From Deltaproteobacteria bacterium (lineage in GTDB: Bacteria; Desulfobacterota; Deferrisomatia; Deferrisomatales; JACRMM01), in contig JACRMM010000008.1 of NCBI GenBank assembly GCA_016214985.1, forward strand, positions 1 through 64,000: a stretch of DNA of 64,000 nucleotides, in the 5' to 3' direction. The translations under genes were made by a program, and so were the position numbers. Below the pieces are notes generated by a model, which had not been told where the DNA came from, did not search any database, and saw only the letters and a list, made by a program, of their open reading frames with translations. The first letter of the stretch is position 1; every line of letters starts with the position of its first letter. Below, piece by piece: positions 1 to 7,665 of this stretch.

Positions 1-99
1 CCGCACCTCCTTATCGTGTAAGGATATGCGAAAATTCGCGCCCACCTACTAACGGCTATGTCAATGTTAAAATACACCGCAGGGCGAAATAGTTTGGCT

Positions 100-1731
100 T
101 TATCGGTGCACCATGCAACTACCTAACCGGACAACGCTGAATCTGTCTATAAAAAACTCGAATCCGGACGACTCGGAGAAGTCCATAATGGTTGTCAAAA
201 AACGTCTCACCCGCCGTACGTTCCCACGCGCAACCGATTCAGGTGGGCCCTCATTCAGCATCCCGATACACACCTCAGCAGACACCTCTTCAACCCCGAG
301 GCTCTTCATCTGGTTCCGGTACCTCTTGGCCCACCGGCGGTCAAGGAGTGTGAAACTGTCCTCCGGGCCGAAGTCACGGCCCGCCTCGCCCTCGGTGGCA
401 ACGTACTGGCGACTCAAGGCTCTCTCGAATTTGTCCTCGTAGAGGATGTCTTCGACGTTCTTTGGCAGCATCTTCACCCATTTGGAGGGAAAATACTGGC
501 CGTTTCTGTCCAGAGTCAAAGCTTCACTCGGCAGGCGATTCTCCACCTCAATCATAATTTTCTGGATATCGTCGTTCCCCAGATTCTTCCCGGATACTTG
601 ATAGGGCATGTATTCTGGAAGTCGCGGAGCAAATTCCGGATCCTTCGTCAGATTTACATAAGCCTTCAAGAAATGAGATGCTAGATTTCCGAAAATGGTC
701 GCGTTCCACTTCGAGGCTGCAAAGTCAGCTATGTTGGCTCGGTTCGTGATGGTCTTCGCATCAATCTGAACATGCAGAGGAGTACCAGTCCAAACCTCGG
801 TCGGCAGAAAGCAGAAGAGCCGACCGCTCGCAGGAACGTTTCGTGTAGCTGGTTTGGATGCAGCGATTATGACGTCCAGTCTTAGGTCCGCATCAAGCTT
901 CCTGAATCTGTCACGCACCACTCTTGCTGGAATTGATTCGTCATATCGAAACGCACGGTAGGTTCGATCTATCCCTCCCTCTCGAACCACATAGACGCCC
1001 TTCTCTGTGTCGCGCGTAACGGTAATCTCTACAGGGGACGAAGAGATCCTGTCTTCAATCTCCAATCGTCCTACCTTTTGGAGGAAAAGGATAAACTCTT
1101 GAGAACTTTCACATAGGGTCCTCAATCTGTCAGACAATTTTCTTGGTATGGCTGGATTCCCTGCCTTTAGGCGCAACAGGATTTGGGTCCCTGTGGTCCC
1201 TGTTGACCCAACAGAATCAATAAGGTGAGGTATGATAAATTCGTCATTATTAAGACGGAAGCTGTACGGACCACTATGTATGTCCACATAATCTGCCACC
1301 GAAAAAACAGACTTAAACCCGATTCCCTTTTCTCCAATAAAGCTGGCTCCCGTTGGCTTTCGTATTTTCGTAGACGCAGCCGCATCTGTAATCGCTAGGA
1401 GATCTTTCGCAGTAAGTCCTTTCTCGTTGTTGTCCAGACGGAAGTACTCCCGATCTAAAGTCAGTTTAACGAGAGGCTGGACGCCATCAGAATAATCATT
1501 GTCGTCAGCGTTTTGCAATAGCTCAGGAAGAAAGTGATCTATATTGCTGTACTGCTCTCCGGATAATAATCTTATTTCATCGATGCGACTCGACACGAAA
1601 CGCAGCTGAATTCTTCTCCATTTCTCTAAATCAGTAATTTGCTGTACTGGATCTTCTAAAGAAAAGAAGTGTTCCCTGAACTGCTTCTCGTCATGTCCAT
1701 CTTGTAGCAGTTCATCGAGCCATTCTCTCAT
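100..1731 (-). CDS. Sacsin/HSP90-type ATP-binding protein, possibly defence-related
   Basis: The N-terminal third (543 aa in all) carries GHKL-type ATPase motifs: LLQNADDN (the Asn box that binds Mg-ATP) and GEKGIGFKSVF (the glycine-rich lid). This is the arrangement of sacsin/NOV-type N-terminal ATPase domains, often found in long bacterial proteins in mobile or defence islands. The reading frame stays open upstream to 1947, but the ATG at 1731 has a GGGGAGG sequence a few bases before it and begins a sensible sequence (MREWLDELL), so I chose it. The protein is short for this family, whose members often exceed 1,000 aa, and no C-terminal partner domain is recognisable, so it may be truncated. 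The gene is clearly poorer in GC than its neighbours, which suggests horizontal transfer. The ATPase fold is well supported; the biological role is unknown. Confidence 0.7.
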   Translation of the reverse strand: MREWLDELLQDGHDEKQFREHFFSLEDPVQQITDLEKWRRIQLRFVSSRIDEIRLLSGEQYSNIDHFLPELLQNADDNDYSDGVQPLVKLTLDREYFRLDNNEKGLTAKDLLAITDAAASTKIRKPTGASFIGEKGIGFKSVFSVADYVDIHSGPYSFRLNNDEFIIPHLIDSVGSTGTTGTQILLRLKAGNPAIPRKLSDRLRTLCESSQEFILFLQKVGRLEIEDRISSSPVEITVTRDTEKGVYVVREGGIDRTYRAFRYDESIPARVVRDRFRKLDADLRLDVIIAASKPATRNVPASGRLFCFLPTEVWTGTPLHVQIDAKTITNRANIADFAASKWNATIFGNLASHFLKAYVNLTKDPEFAPRLPEYMPYQVSGKNLGNDDIQKIMIEVENRLPSEALTLDRNGQYFPSKWVKMLPKNVEDILYEDKFERALSRQYVATEGEAGRDFGPEDSFTLLDRRWAKRYRNQMKSLGVEEVSAEVCIGMLNEGPPESVARGNVRRVRRFLTTIMDFSESSGFEFFIDRFSVVRLGSCMVHR

Positions 1732-1943
1732 TTCCAGAACCTCCCCTCGAACGCACAGATACCGCAGACATCGTCGTCCTTCATTGCCTTCTTCGGGAAC
1801 TGTTTGCCGATTATCTTCCGAGCTGTCGCCTCCACTCGGGCGTAAGTATCGGGACGGCAATTTGGGACGGCAATTGGGACGTAAGGGCACAAGCGCGTTT
1901 CTTGCTTTACGCACCGTCGCCCTTGGGTCTCCTTGGGTCTGCT

Positions 1944-2332
1944 TCACACCCCAACGACCCCGTCCACGTGGAGCTTCTTCGCGCGTTTCACTAGATCGCG
2001 GTCAATGGTGACGAACCGATCAGTCTTTCGGCTCGATGCGACGTGCAGAGCGTCGGCGAAGTCTAACCCCTGCTCGTGCCGCACCAACGCTTCGGAGACG
2101 GCGGCGGCATCTTCCAGCGCCACACCCGGTACCCCGAAGAGCTTCCGCAGCGCCGCTGTCACCTGTTCGGCGGCAAGGCCATATGCGTAGCGCAGCACCC
2201 ACTCGGTCTCCAACACGACGGTCTTCGCGAGAAAGATGTCGCCCTTATCGAACAGGCCGCCGCGCTCTCGGTCTGCGCCGAGTCGTCGCCGATCAGGAGG
2301 CGCACGACGAGGTTGGTGTCTACGGACGTCAT
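1944..2332 (-). pseudogene. VapC-like PIN-domain toxin, frameshifted
   Basis: The start, MTSVDTNLVVRLLIGDD, has the first PIN-domain aspartate (DTN). The rest of the domain, from LFDKGDIFLAKTVVLETEWVL through DFADALHVA to FVTIDRDL, continues in another frame. One missing base near 2262, in the codons just before LFDK, would rejoin the two halves into an ordinary PIN ribonuclease of about 130 aa. The start codon overlaps the stop of the upstream antitoxin gene (ATGA), typical of a vapBC pair. Either the toxin is genuinely dead or this is an assembly error; the rest of the sequence is well conserved, which fits a recent event. PIN toxins cleave RNA with acidic residues and Mg. Confidence 0.8.
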
Positions 2333-2580
2333 CGGGACCGCCTTGCTCCCTCTGCAATGGCGGCCTCCATGTCGGCGAGCGTCTTCGGCGGCCCTTGGTA
2401 CCCTGCGCAGCCGAGGACGTCGCGAACCGAGGTCAACGGAAACAGGCGAATCGGCTTCAACAAGATGCCCTCGCCCGCCTCCTCTACGACGAACTCGGCG
2501 CCCGAGTCCCAACCGTGGGCGGCCCGAATCGCCTTGGGAATGACGATCTGGCCCCTGCTCGAAAGCCTCGTGGTTTCCAT
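2329..2580 (-). CDS. AbrB/SpoVT-type antitoxin (VapB-like)
   Basis: This 83-aa protein opens with METTRLSSRGQIVIPKAIR, the hallmark swapped-hairpin DNA-binding motif of AbrB/MazE-type antitoxins. The C-terminal part (about residues 45-83) would bind and neutralise the toxin and is acidic near its end. The ATG is preceded by GGGGAGG. The gene overlaps the PIN toxin start by four bases, so the two are translationally coupled. VapB proteins normally repress their own promoter together with VapC. Because the toxin reading frame is broken, this antitoxin may now be an orphan. Confidence 0.88.
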   Translation of the reverse strand: METTRLSSRGQIVIPKAIRAAHGWDSGAEFVVEEAGEGILLKPIRLFPLTSVRDVLGCAGYQGPPKTLADMEAAIAEGARRSR

Positions 2581-2640
2581 AACCGCCTCCCCACCGCAGG
2601 ATTTTGGTATGCTAGCCGACCAGTCTGCCGCCGCAAAGGG

Positions 2641-4182
2641 TCAAGCTCTTCGGCTCTTGAACGAACCCTTGCCGGCCCCCGCGAATGCCACTCCGTACCG
2701 CTCGAGCCAGTTGGTGAAGGTCTGGTAGCTCGGAAGCCCCACCAGCTCAGCCGCCTTGGTCTTGTTGCCGTGCGCCTCTGCGAGCGAGCGCTCCAGATAG
2801 TGCCGGGCCACGGACGCCAGGAGCTCTGGAAGCTCCAGGCCTTCTCCCAGGGGCTTTCCAAGGACGTCGTCACTCCTGCGTGCGGGGGCGGGCAAGAGCG
2901 CGTCCTGGACGTCTTCCTTCGTGATGGCCGCCTCGGAACACCAGATGGCAGCGCGCCGAAGGGTGTTCAGGAGCTCCCGCACGTTGCCGGGCCATCGCTG
3001 CTGGAGAAGAAGGTTTCTTGCGGCCGCAGAAAGCTCCTTCTTCTGATAGCCCGGCTCCGTGGCGCTCTCCTGGTTCACTTGGTCGAGGAGCCGATCCACC
3101 AGGAGCCCGAGGTCGCCCTCGCGGCCGCACAGGGGCGGCAGGCGGAGGATCGCCACTGCCAGTCGATAGTAGAGGTCGAGGCGGAACCGGCCGGCCGCCA
3201 CTTCTTCCATGAGGTTCCGATTGGTTGCGGCGATGATGCGGACATCCACCCGGATCGGATCGCTGGATCCCACGCGGACGATCTCCCCTTCCTGAAGCAC
3301 CCGGAGCAGCTTGACCTGGGCCCGGAGGGGCAGCTCACCAATCTCGTCGAGAAACAAGGTGTTGCCGTCAGCTGCCTCGAAGTAGCCCTTCCGGGCCTCG
3401 GACGCCCCGGTGAATGCCCCCTTCTTGTGGCCGAAGAGCTCCGCTTCGACGAGCTCTGCGGGAATGGCGCCACAGTTTACGACCACGGGCCCCTTGGCCC
3501 TCCGAGGGCTGGCCGCGTGGATGGCCCGCGCCAGGAGCTCTTTGCCTGTGCCCGATTCGCCCTCGATCAGCACCGGAACGGAACGTGGTGCCACGCGACG
3601 GGCCTTGGCGACGACGCGCTTCATCTCGACGCTTCGGTGCAGAATGTCCGCGAACTCCGGTGCCTCGGGAGGGAGGCCAGCGCTGAGGCGTTTGAGCTCT
3701 TCGTCGGGCTTGCGGAGGAGGTCGGGAAGAAAGTCGGCGGAAATGTCGAAGGGAACCGAGGCGGTCTGCACGCCGGCCTCCGGGGAGGACTCGATCAGCT
3801 CTCCCGGGAAGCGGGTCTTGGCCAGGATGATCCACACCGCCGCCATGGCGGGGGTGCCCGGGCTGAGGTGGTAGGTGAGAGCGCTGGCCGGTCCGAGGCG
3901 CAACCAGACGTCAGAGACGACGGCCACGGCCGCCCGATAGATGTCGCCGAAGTGGGTCGGAGAGGAGAGTCGGACGGGGTGCAGGGTGAGGGAGGTCGGG
4001 GTCCGCGCCTGCAGCCACCGGAGATAGGGGGCCACCAACTCCTTCGGGTGGTCGCTCAGGAGATGGATGGTATCAAAGGGCCGGACGGCGACCGCTTGCC
4101 CGATGGGCCCGAGACCTCGGTCCTGATCATCCGGTGCTCTCAGATCCGCCTTGCCGATCCAGCAAACCAAGGCACGGTTCAT
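2641..4182 (-). CDS. CARF/RtcR-like sigma-54-dependent activator
   Basis: This 513-aa protein has an N-terminal Rossmann-like sensor (about 1-180, with PSSLT-like and HLSPGTPAMAAVWI segments resembling the ligand-binding loop of CARF/RtcR domains), a sigma-54 AAA+ domain and a C-terminal Fis-type helix-turn-helix. The AAA+ domain has Walker A GESGTGKE at 208-215, the sigma-54 contact loop GAFTGA at 255-260 and Walker B TLFLDEIG at about 275-282. RtcR senses RNA-repair signals through such a domain and activates rtcBA; no rtcB or rtcA is present here. The ATG at 4182 has GGAGG upstream, which favours it over longer starts. The gene is divergent from the small genes at 4459-5937, which have a sigma-54 promoter, so they are the likely target. 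The sensor assignment is by pattern only; the activator assignment is firm. Confidence 0.85.
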   Translation of the reverse strand: MNRALVCWIGKADLRAPDDQDRGLGPIGQAVAVRPFDTIHLLSDHPKELVAPYLRWLQARTPTSLTLHPVRLSSPTHFGDIYRAAVAVVSDVWLRLGPASALTYHLSPGTPAMAAVWIILAKTRFPGELIESSPEAGVQTASVPFDISADFLPDLLRKPDEELKRLSAGLPPEAPEFADILHRSVEMKRVVAKARRVAPRSVPVLIEGESGTGKELLARAIHAASPRRAKGPVVVNCGAIPAELVEAELFGHKKGAFTGASEARKGYFEAADGNTLFLDEIGELPLRAQVKLLRVLQEGEIVRVGSSDPIRVDVRIIAATNRNLMEEVAAGRFRLDLYYRLAVAILRLPPLCGREGDLGLLVDRLLDQVNQESATEPGYQKKELSAAARNLLLQQRWPGNVRELLNTLRRAAIWCSEAAITKEDVQDALLPAPARRSDDVLGKPLGEGLELPELLASVARHYLERSLAEAHGNKTKAAELVGLPSYQTFTNWLERYGVAFAGAGKGSFKSRRA

Positions 4183-4253
4183 CGGGACCTCCAGCGCCCC
4201 TCTCCTATACAACCAATCTTGTGCCGACACCAATGGTTTTGCGGTTGGGGGCA

Positions 4254-4277
4254 GTCGGCGAACGCTTTGTCGCCGGC
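4254..4277. promoter_or_regulatory. Candidate upstream activator dyad
   Basis: Eight-base arms GTCGGCGA and TCGCCGGC match at seven of eight positions around an 8-base spacer. The dyad is about 75-95 bases upstream of the sigma-54 promoter at 4351, a usual distance for an enhancer site bound by a sigma-54 activator. It could also serve the divergent regulator gene. No second copy was seen. Confidence 0.35.
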
Positions 4278-4350
4278 AGTGCCCCACGTGCCATGGGACT
4301 GTTCCGCCTCCGGGCGAAGTTCCCGCCGTTTCGTCTCGAACGCGTCTCCG

Positions 4351-4366
4351 TGGCACACCGGCTGCA
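4351..4366 (+). promoter_or_regulatory. Sigma-54 (-24/-12) promoter
   Basis: TGGCACACCGGCTGCA matches the consensus TGGCACG-N4-TTGCA with exact spacing: GG at -24, GC at -12, and only the base before TGC deviating. Transcription would start near 4377 and run into the hairpin at 4411 and the gene at 4459. The adjacent divergent gene encodes a sigma-54 activator, which supports the call. Confidence 0.75.
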
Positions 4367-4410
4367 ATTAACCTTCGACAGTTACCGTCGGTTGGTCTCA
4401 GGACGGAAAA

Positions 4411-4438
4411 GGGGGGTTCAGAAACAGCGGAACCCCCC
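4411..4438 (+). other. Perfect hairpin in the leader of the sigma-54 operon
   Basis: A 9-bp perfect stem (GGGGGGTTC / GAACCCCCC) closes a 10-base loop. It begins about 34 bases after the predicted start site and ends 20 bases before the first start codon. No T-run follows, so it is not a classical terminator. It could protect the 5' end of the mRNA, act as an RNA or protein target, or be a remnant. Confidence 0.6.
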
Positions 4439-4458
4439 TCAGGAAGGGAGGCGATTGA

Positions 4459-4740
4459 ATGGGCGACGAAGAAGAGGCGGTCTGGATCTCAGGCGTACCC
4501 AGGACGACGCTGGGGAGCGTGGCGCGCGAGTTGGAGCGCCAGGCGGCCAACCTCGAACTCGACCTCGGAATCATCGATGCGGATACCGCGGAGGGGGCGA
4601 CGAAGATTCTACGGAGGGTGGCCTCGGTCTTCCGGGCCGGCGAGGCGTTGGGCGCGCTCTGGGAGTTCGACGCCTGGACCCTGAACCCTGCCCTGGACAG
4701 CCTCGTCCGGCGGGGCGCCAAGGAACAGCGAAGCCACTGA
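4459..4740 (+). CDS. Small acidic protein of unknown function
   Basis: This 93-aa product begins MGDEEEAVWISGVP and has no signal peptide, membrane segment or metal-binding motif. The middle (about residues 18-70) is predicted mostly helical and rich in Leu, Ala and Glu. The ATG follows a purine-rich AGGAAGGGAGG run at a good distance. It is the first gene after the sigma-54 promoter at 4351 and the leader hairpin, and it is divergent from the CARF-type activator, so it is probably induced by whatever that regulator senses. I do not recognise the family. Confidence 0.65.
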   Translation: MGDEEEAVWISGVPRTTLGSVARELERQAANLELDLGIIDADTAEGATKILRRVASVFRAGEALGALWEFDAWTLNPALDSLVRRGAKEQRSH

Positions 4741-4748
4741 CAGCGTTG

Positions 4749-5139
4749 ATGCGAAGAACCGTCGCTTGTGCTGCGATCCTGCTGGGTGGCCAGGCTGTCG
4801 GAGCCTCGGCGGCGCAAGGTGGAGGCAAGAATTCGATAGGAGAGGACCTCCTTTCAACAACGATCGCCGTGCGGGGTACTTGCGATGCCGATGTCTGCGC
4901 GAACCTGGAAAGCCTGGAAGAAATACGGTGATGCGCTCGTCGCCACTTGCCGAGAGGCGGAGGCGGCCCCGGACCTGTCGGAGCTCGACAGGGCGGCGAT
5001 GAAGATCGTCACGGACCGGTTGGAGGAGTACTACGTGAAGATGCTGGAGGCGCGCGAAGTGCCGAGCGAAGAAGAGCGGGATGCGTTCGGCGAGGAGACA
5101 TGCCGACGAGTCTGCTACCTGCGCGAAGGGGTGTGTTGA
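4749..5139 (+). CDS. Secreted cysteine-containing small protein, probably frameshifted
   Basis: The ATG at 4749, 8 bases after the preceding stop, begins MRRTVACAAILLGGQAVGASAA, a clear signal peptide. That frame continues through GTCDADVCANLES and stops at 4931. A second frame, open from about 4885 to 5139, continues KKYGDALVATCREAEAAPDL and ends with two more Cys (CRRVCYLREGVC). The second frame has no ribosome-binding site for its ATG at 4885. A one-base shift near 4905-4920 would join the two into one exported protein of roughly 115-120 aa with about six Cys. I infer one gene with a frameshift, real or a sequencing error. The alternative is two overlapping genes (4749-4931 and 4885-5139). 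Family not recognised. Confidence 0.5.
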
Positions 5140-5268
5140 ACCCTCGAGCCCGCCGAGCCAGGAGCCGGCGGATCCTCTCCCCCGTTGGCGTGACCCCCGC
5201 GCCATCGTCTGAAGTGAACCAACCGGCGGAACCACAGCCAGCCGGCACAGAGCAGGGGAGGGCGTCTT

Positions 5269-5937
5269 GTGAGCAAAGAGACCCGCGATGACCTCGAGGA
5301 ATCCACTACGCCGGACGCGCGCCGCTTCTTCGTCAATGACGTGGACGCCGTGTTCGACCGCCTGGTGAGGGAGGAAGCTGACCTAGACAACGTGAAGAGG
5401 GCGCTCTGGAGGTTCATGAGGGTCGGCTACGAAAGCAGGCGTTTCTCGACGGCCCGTGCATACCTGGAGAAGATCCTGAGCCTCGAAGGCGACTCCGAGC
5501 AGAGAGCCGTCTGCTTCCTGTTGCTCGGAGGATCCTATGAGAGGGAGCGGGATTACGTCTGTGCCGCCGAGGCATATTCGAGGGCGTTCACGCTTCCGGT
5601 TCAAGCGAACGAGACCTGGTACTTCCTGCAGAACAACCTCGGGTATTCTCTCAACCAAACCGGTCATCAGGACCAGGCGGAGGCCCACTGCCGAGCGGCG
5701 ATCGCCATCGACCCGACGCGACACAATGCCTACAAGAACCTTGGCGTCGCCTTGGAGGGTTTGGGAAGGCCCGTCGAGGCCGCGCTGAGTTTCATCAAGG
5801 CCGCGCTGGCCTTCCCGCGCGACTCTCGGGCTCTCCGTCACCTGGAAGACCTTCTCTCCCGGCACCCAGAGGTCGGAAGAAACCACTCCGAGATCGCGGC
5901 CGGCTTGCGGGAGTGCAGAGAGGCCGCCCGCCTGTGA
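5269..5937 (+). CDS. Tetratricopeptide-repeat protein
   Basis: This 222-aa soluble protein has helical pairs typical of TPRs: about residues 85-118 (AVCFLLLGGSYERERDYVCAAEAYSRAF), 124-157 (FLQNNLGYSLNQTGHQDQAEAHCRAAI) and 158-190 (NAYKNLGVALEGLGRPVEAALSFIKAAL). Such repeats form a protein-binding scaffold. The GTG at 5269 follows GGGGAGGG, which decides the start. It is the last gene in line after the sigma-54 promoter at 4351, about 130 bases behind the secreted small protein, and may belong to the same transcript. The partner protein is unknown. Confidence 0.8.
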   Translation: MSKETRDDLEESTTPDARRFFVNDVDAVFDRLVREEADLDNVKRALWRFMRVGYESRRFSTARAYLEKILSLEGDSEQRAVCFLLLGGSYERERDYVCAAEAYSRAFTLPVQANETWYFLQNNLGYSLNQTGHQDQAEAHCRAAIAIDPTRHNAYKNLGVALEGLGRPVEAALSFIKAALAFPRDSRALRHLEDLLSRHPEVGRNHSEIAAGLRECREAARL

Positions 5938-6075
5938 AACCTCCGAGATCCACCGATTGTCCGGAAGGAGCTGCTCAGCGCCTGCGCCCCGCGCAGCCTC
6001 CCCTTGTATCCGAAATTCAAGATTCGCCCCAGTCAGGCAGGGCCTCGGGAATTCCCCTGCGTATTTCCGCGTTGT

Positions 6076-7260
6076 CTAGCCCACTGCGCCTGCGCGGTGC
6101 GCGTCCAGGGCGGCGGCTACCGCCCGGCCCGCGCGGATTGGGGCACCCATGCCCGAGAGGACGGTGTCAAGAGCGCCCACGCAGAGGAGGACGTTGCGCA
6201 GGTTGCTCGCGTGGCCCATGAGGCCGACCCGCCAGATCTTTCCTGCCATGCTACCGAGCCCGGCTCCGATTTCCAGGCTATAGTCTTCGAGGAGCCGGCG
6301 CCGTACCTCTGCTTCATCCACACCAGCGGGGACCGATACCGCGTTCAGTTGGGGCAGCCGGTGGGCCTCTTCCACGGCGAAGGAGAGGCCCATGGCCTCG
6401 ATGCCGGCGCGCAGGGAACGGTGATTGTGGGCGTGGCGCGCCCACGCCTTCTCCAACCCTTCCTCTTGGAGGATCAGAAGGGCCTCGTGGAGGGCGTACA
6501 GGCTGTTCACCGGGGCTGTGTGGTGGTAGGTGCGCTTTCCTTCTCCCCAGTACCCCATGATCAGGTTGAGGTCCATGAACCAGCTCTGGACCTTTGTCCT
6601 TCGCGCCTTGACGGCCGAGAGGGCTCGCTCGCCGAACGTCACCGGTGAGAGCCCCGGCACGCAGGACAGGCACTTCTGGGTGCCGGAGTAGGCAGCGTCG
6701 ATTCCCCACTCGTCTACCTTTACGGGAGTCCCGCCCAGGGACGTCACGGTGTCCACGATCGTCAGGCAGCCCACGGAGCGGGCGATCTCCGTCAGAGCTC
6801 TCGCATCCGACTGTGCGCCCGTGGACGTCTCGGCGTGGACGAACGCTACGATCTTCGTGCCCGGGTTCGACTTCAGCGCGTCCTCGAGCTTGTTCGGGTC
6901 CACCGGGCTTCCCCAGGTGTCGTCGACCACCACGGCTCGACCGCCGCAGCGCTCGACGTTTTCGAGCATCCGGCCGCCGAAGACCCCGTTGCGGCACACG
7001 ATCACCGTGTCACCCGGTTCCACCAGGTTCACGAAGCACGCCTCCATCCCTACCGATCCGGGGCCGGAGAGAGGAAACGTGATGGGGTTTTGCGTCTGGA
7101 ACGTGTAGCGCAGCCGTTCCTTGAGGTCTTCCATCAAGGCGACGAAGGCCGGGTCCAGGTGCCCGACGGTGGGCCGTGCCAAGGCTTCGAGGACCCGCGG
7201 GCTCACATCGGAGGGACCGGGTCCCATGAGCGTCCTCTGAGGAGGGTGGATCGATGCCAC
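6076..7260 (-). CDS. Class V aminotransferase, alanine/serine-glyoxylate type
   Basis: This 394-aa PLP enzyme begins RTLMGPGPSDVSPRVLEAL, the usual opening of alanine-glyoxylate and serine-glyoxylate aminotransferases. The expected PLP-binding aspartate lies in TIVDTVTSLGG (about residue 170), and the Schiff-base lysine is K196 in YSGTQKCL. Such enzymes convert glyoxylate to glycine using alanine or serine. It is divergent from the glycolate oxidase genes glcDEF, whose product is glyoxylate, so the two units would form a glycolate-to-glycine route. Related family members act on other substrates (purine or 2-aminoethylphosphonate metabolism), so the donor is not certain. Confidence 0.88.
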   Translation of the reverse strand: MASIHPPQRTLMGPGPSDVSPRVLEALARPTVGHLDPAFVALMEDLKERLRYTFQTQNPITFPLSGPGSVGMEACFVNLVEPGDTVIVCRNGVFGGRMLENVERCGGRAVVVDDTWGSPVDPNKLEDALKSNPGTKIVAFVHAETSTGAQSDARALTEIARSVGCLTIVDTVTSLGGTPVKVDEWGIDAAYSGTQKCLSCVPGLSPVTFGERALSAVKARRTKVQSWFMDLNLIMGYWGEGKRTYHHTAPVNSLYALHEALLILQEEGLEKAWARHAHNHRSLRAGIEAMGLSFAVEEAHRLPQLNAVSVPAGVDEAEVRRRLLEDYSLEIGAGLGSMAGKIWRVGLMGHASNLRNVLLCVGALDTVLSGMGAPIRAGRAVAAALDAHRAGAVG

Positions 7261-7665
7261 GGGAGGCTCCTTTCCAGGGTGGTTTGGCTGGCACGAGGAG
7301 AATGCCCAAGGAATCTGCCCCGGTCAAGGAGGCCGGGGAGAAAGAGCAGGGCCCCGTCAAAGTCCGATGCCACGGGGCTTGCCGGGCCGCTTCCCTCCGG
7401 CCGACGATTCCGGTTGACCAGATCCTTGGTGGTCCCCTGAATTTCACATGAATTCGGACGGCCTTAGCGCACCCGGGCTGTTCTCGTGAGTTTGAGCGGG
7501 CGTCGTCCTGCGCGACCGGCCCGACAAGCCCCCTCCTTTGGGACTTTGACGCGGCCCTGGGAGAGAGAGCCCCTTGGGGGATGCCGGTGCGCGCCCCTAC
7601 CAAGGTGGCTGAGGGGCTGCTATTCTGGCGGCTCGGGAAGACGGGTTGAGAAGAACGAGGGGTCC
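7261..7665. other. Divergent intergenic region, aminotransferase / glcD
   Basis: About 400 bases with no convincing gene, holding the promoters for both directions. A small dyad, GACCA-N9-TGGTC (7416-7434), might be an operator. The TGGCAC at about 7288 does not have a -12 element at the right spacing. No riboswitch or terminator was recognised. Confidence 0.5.

Noticed and set aside
7288-7304. TGGCACGAGGAGAATGC as a sigma-54 promoter upstream of glcD
   Set aside because: There is no GC at the -12 position with the correct spacing.
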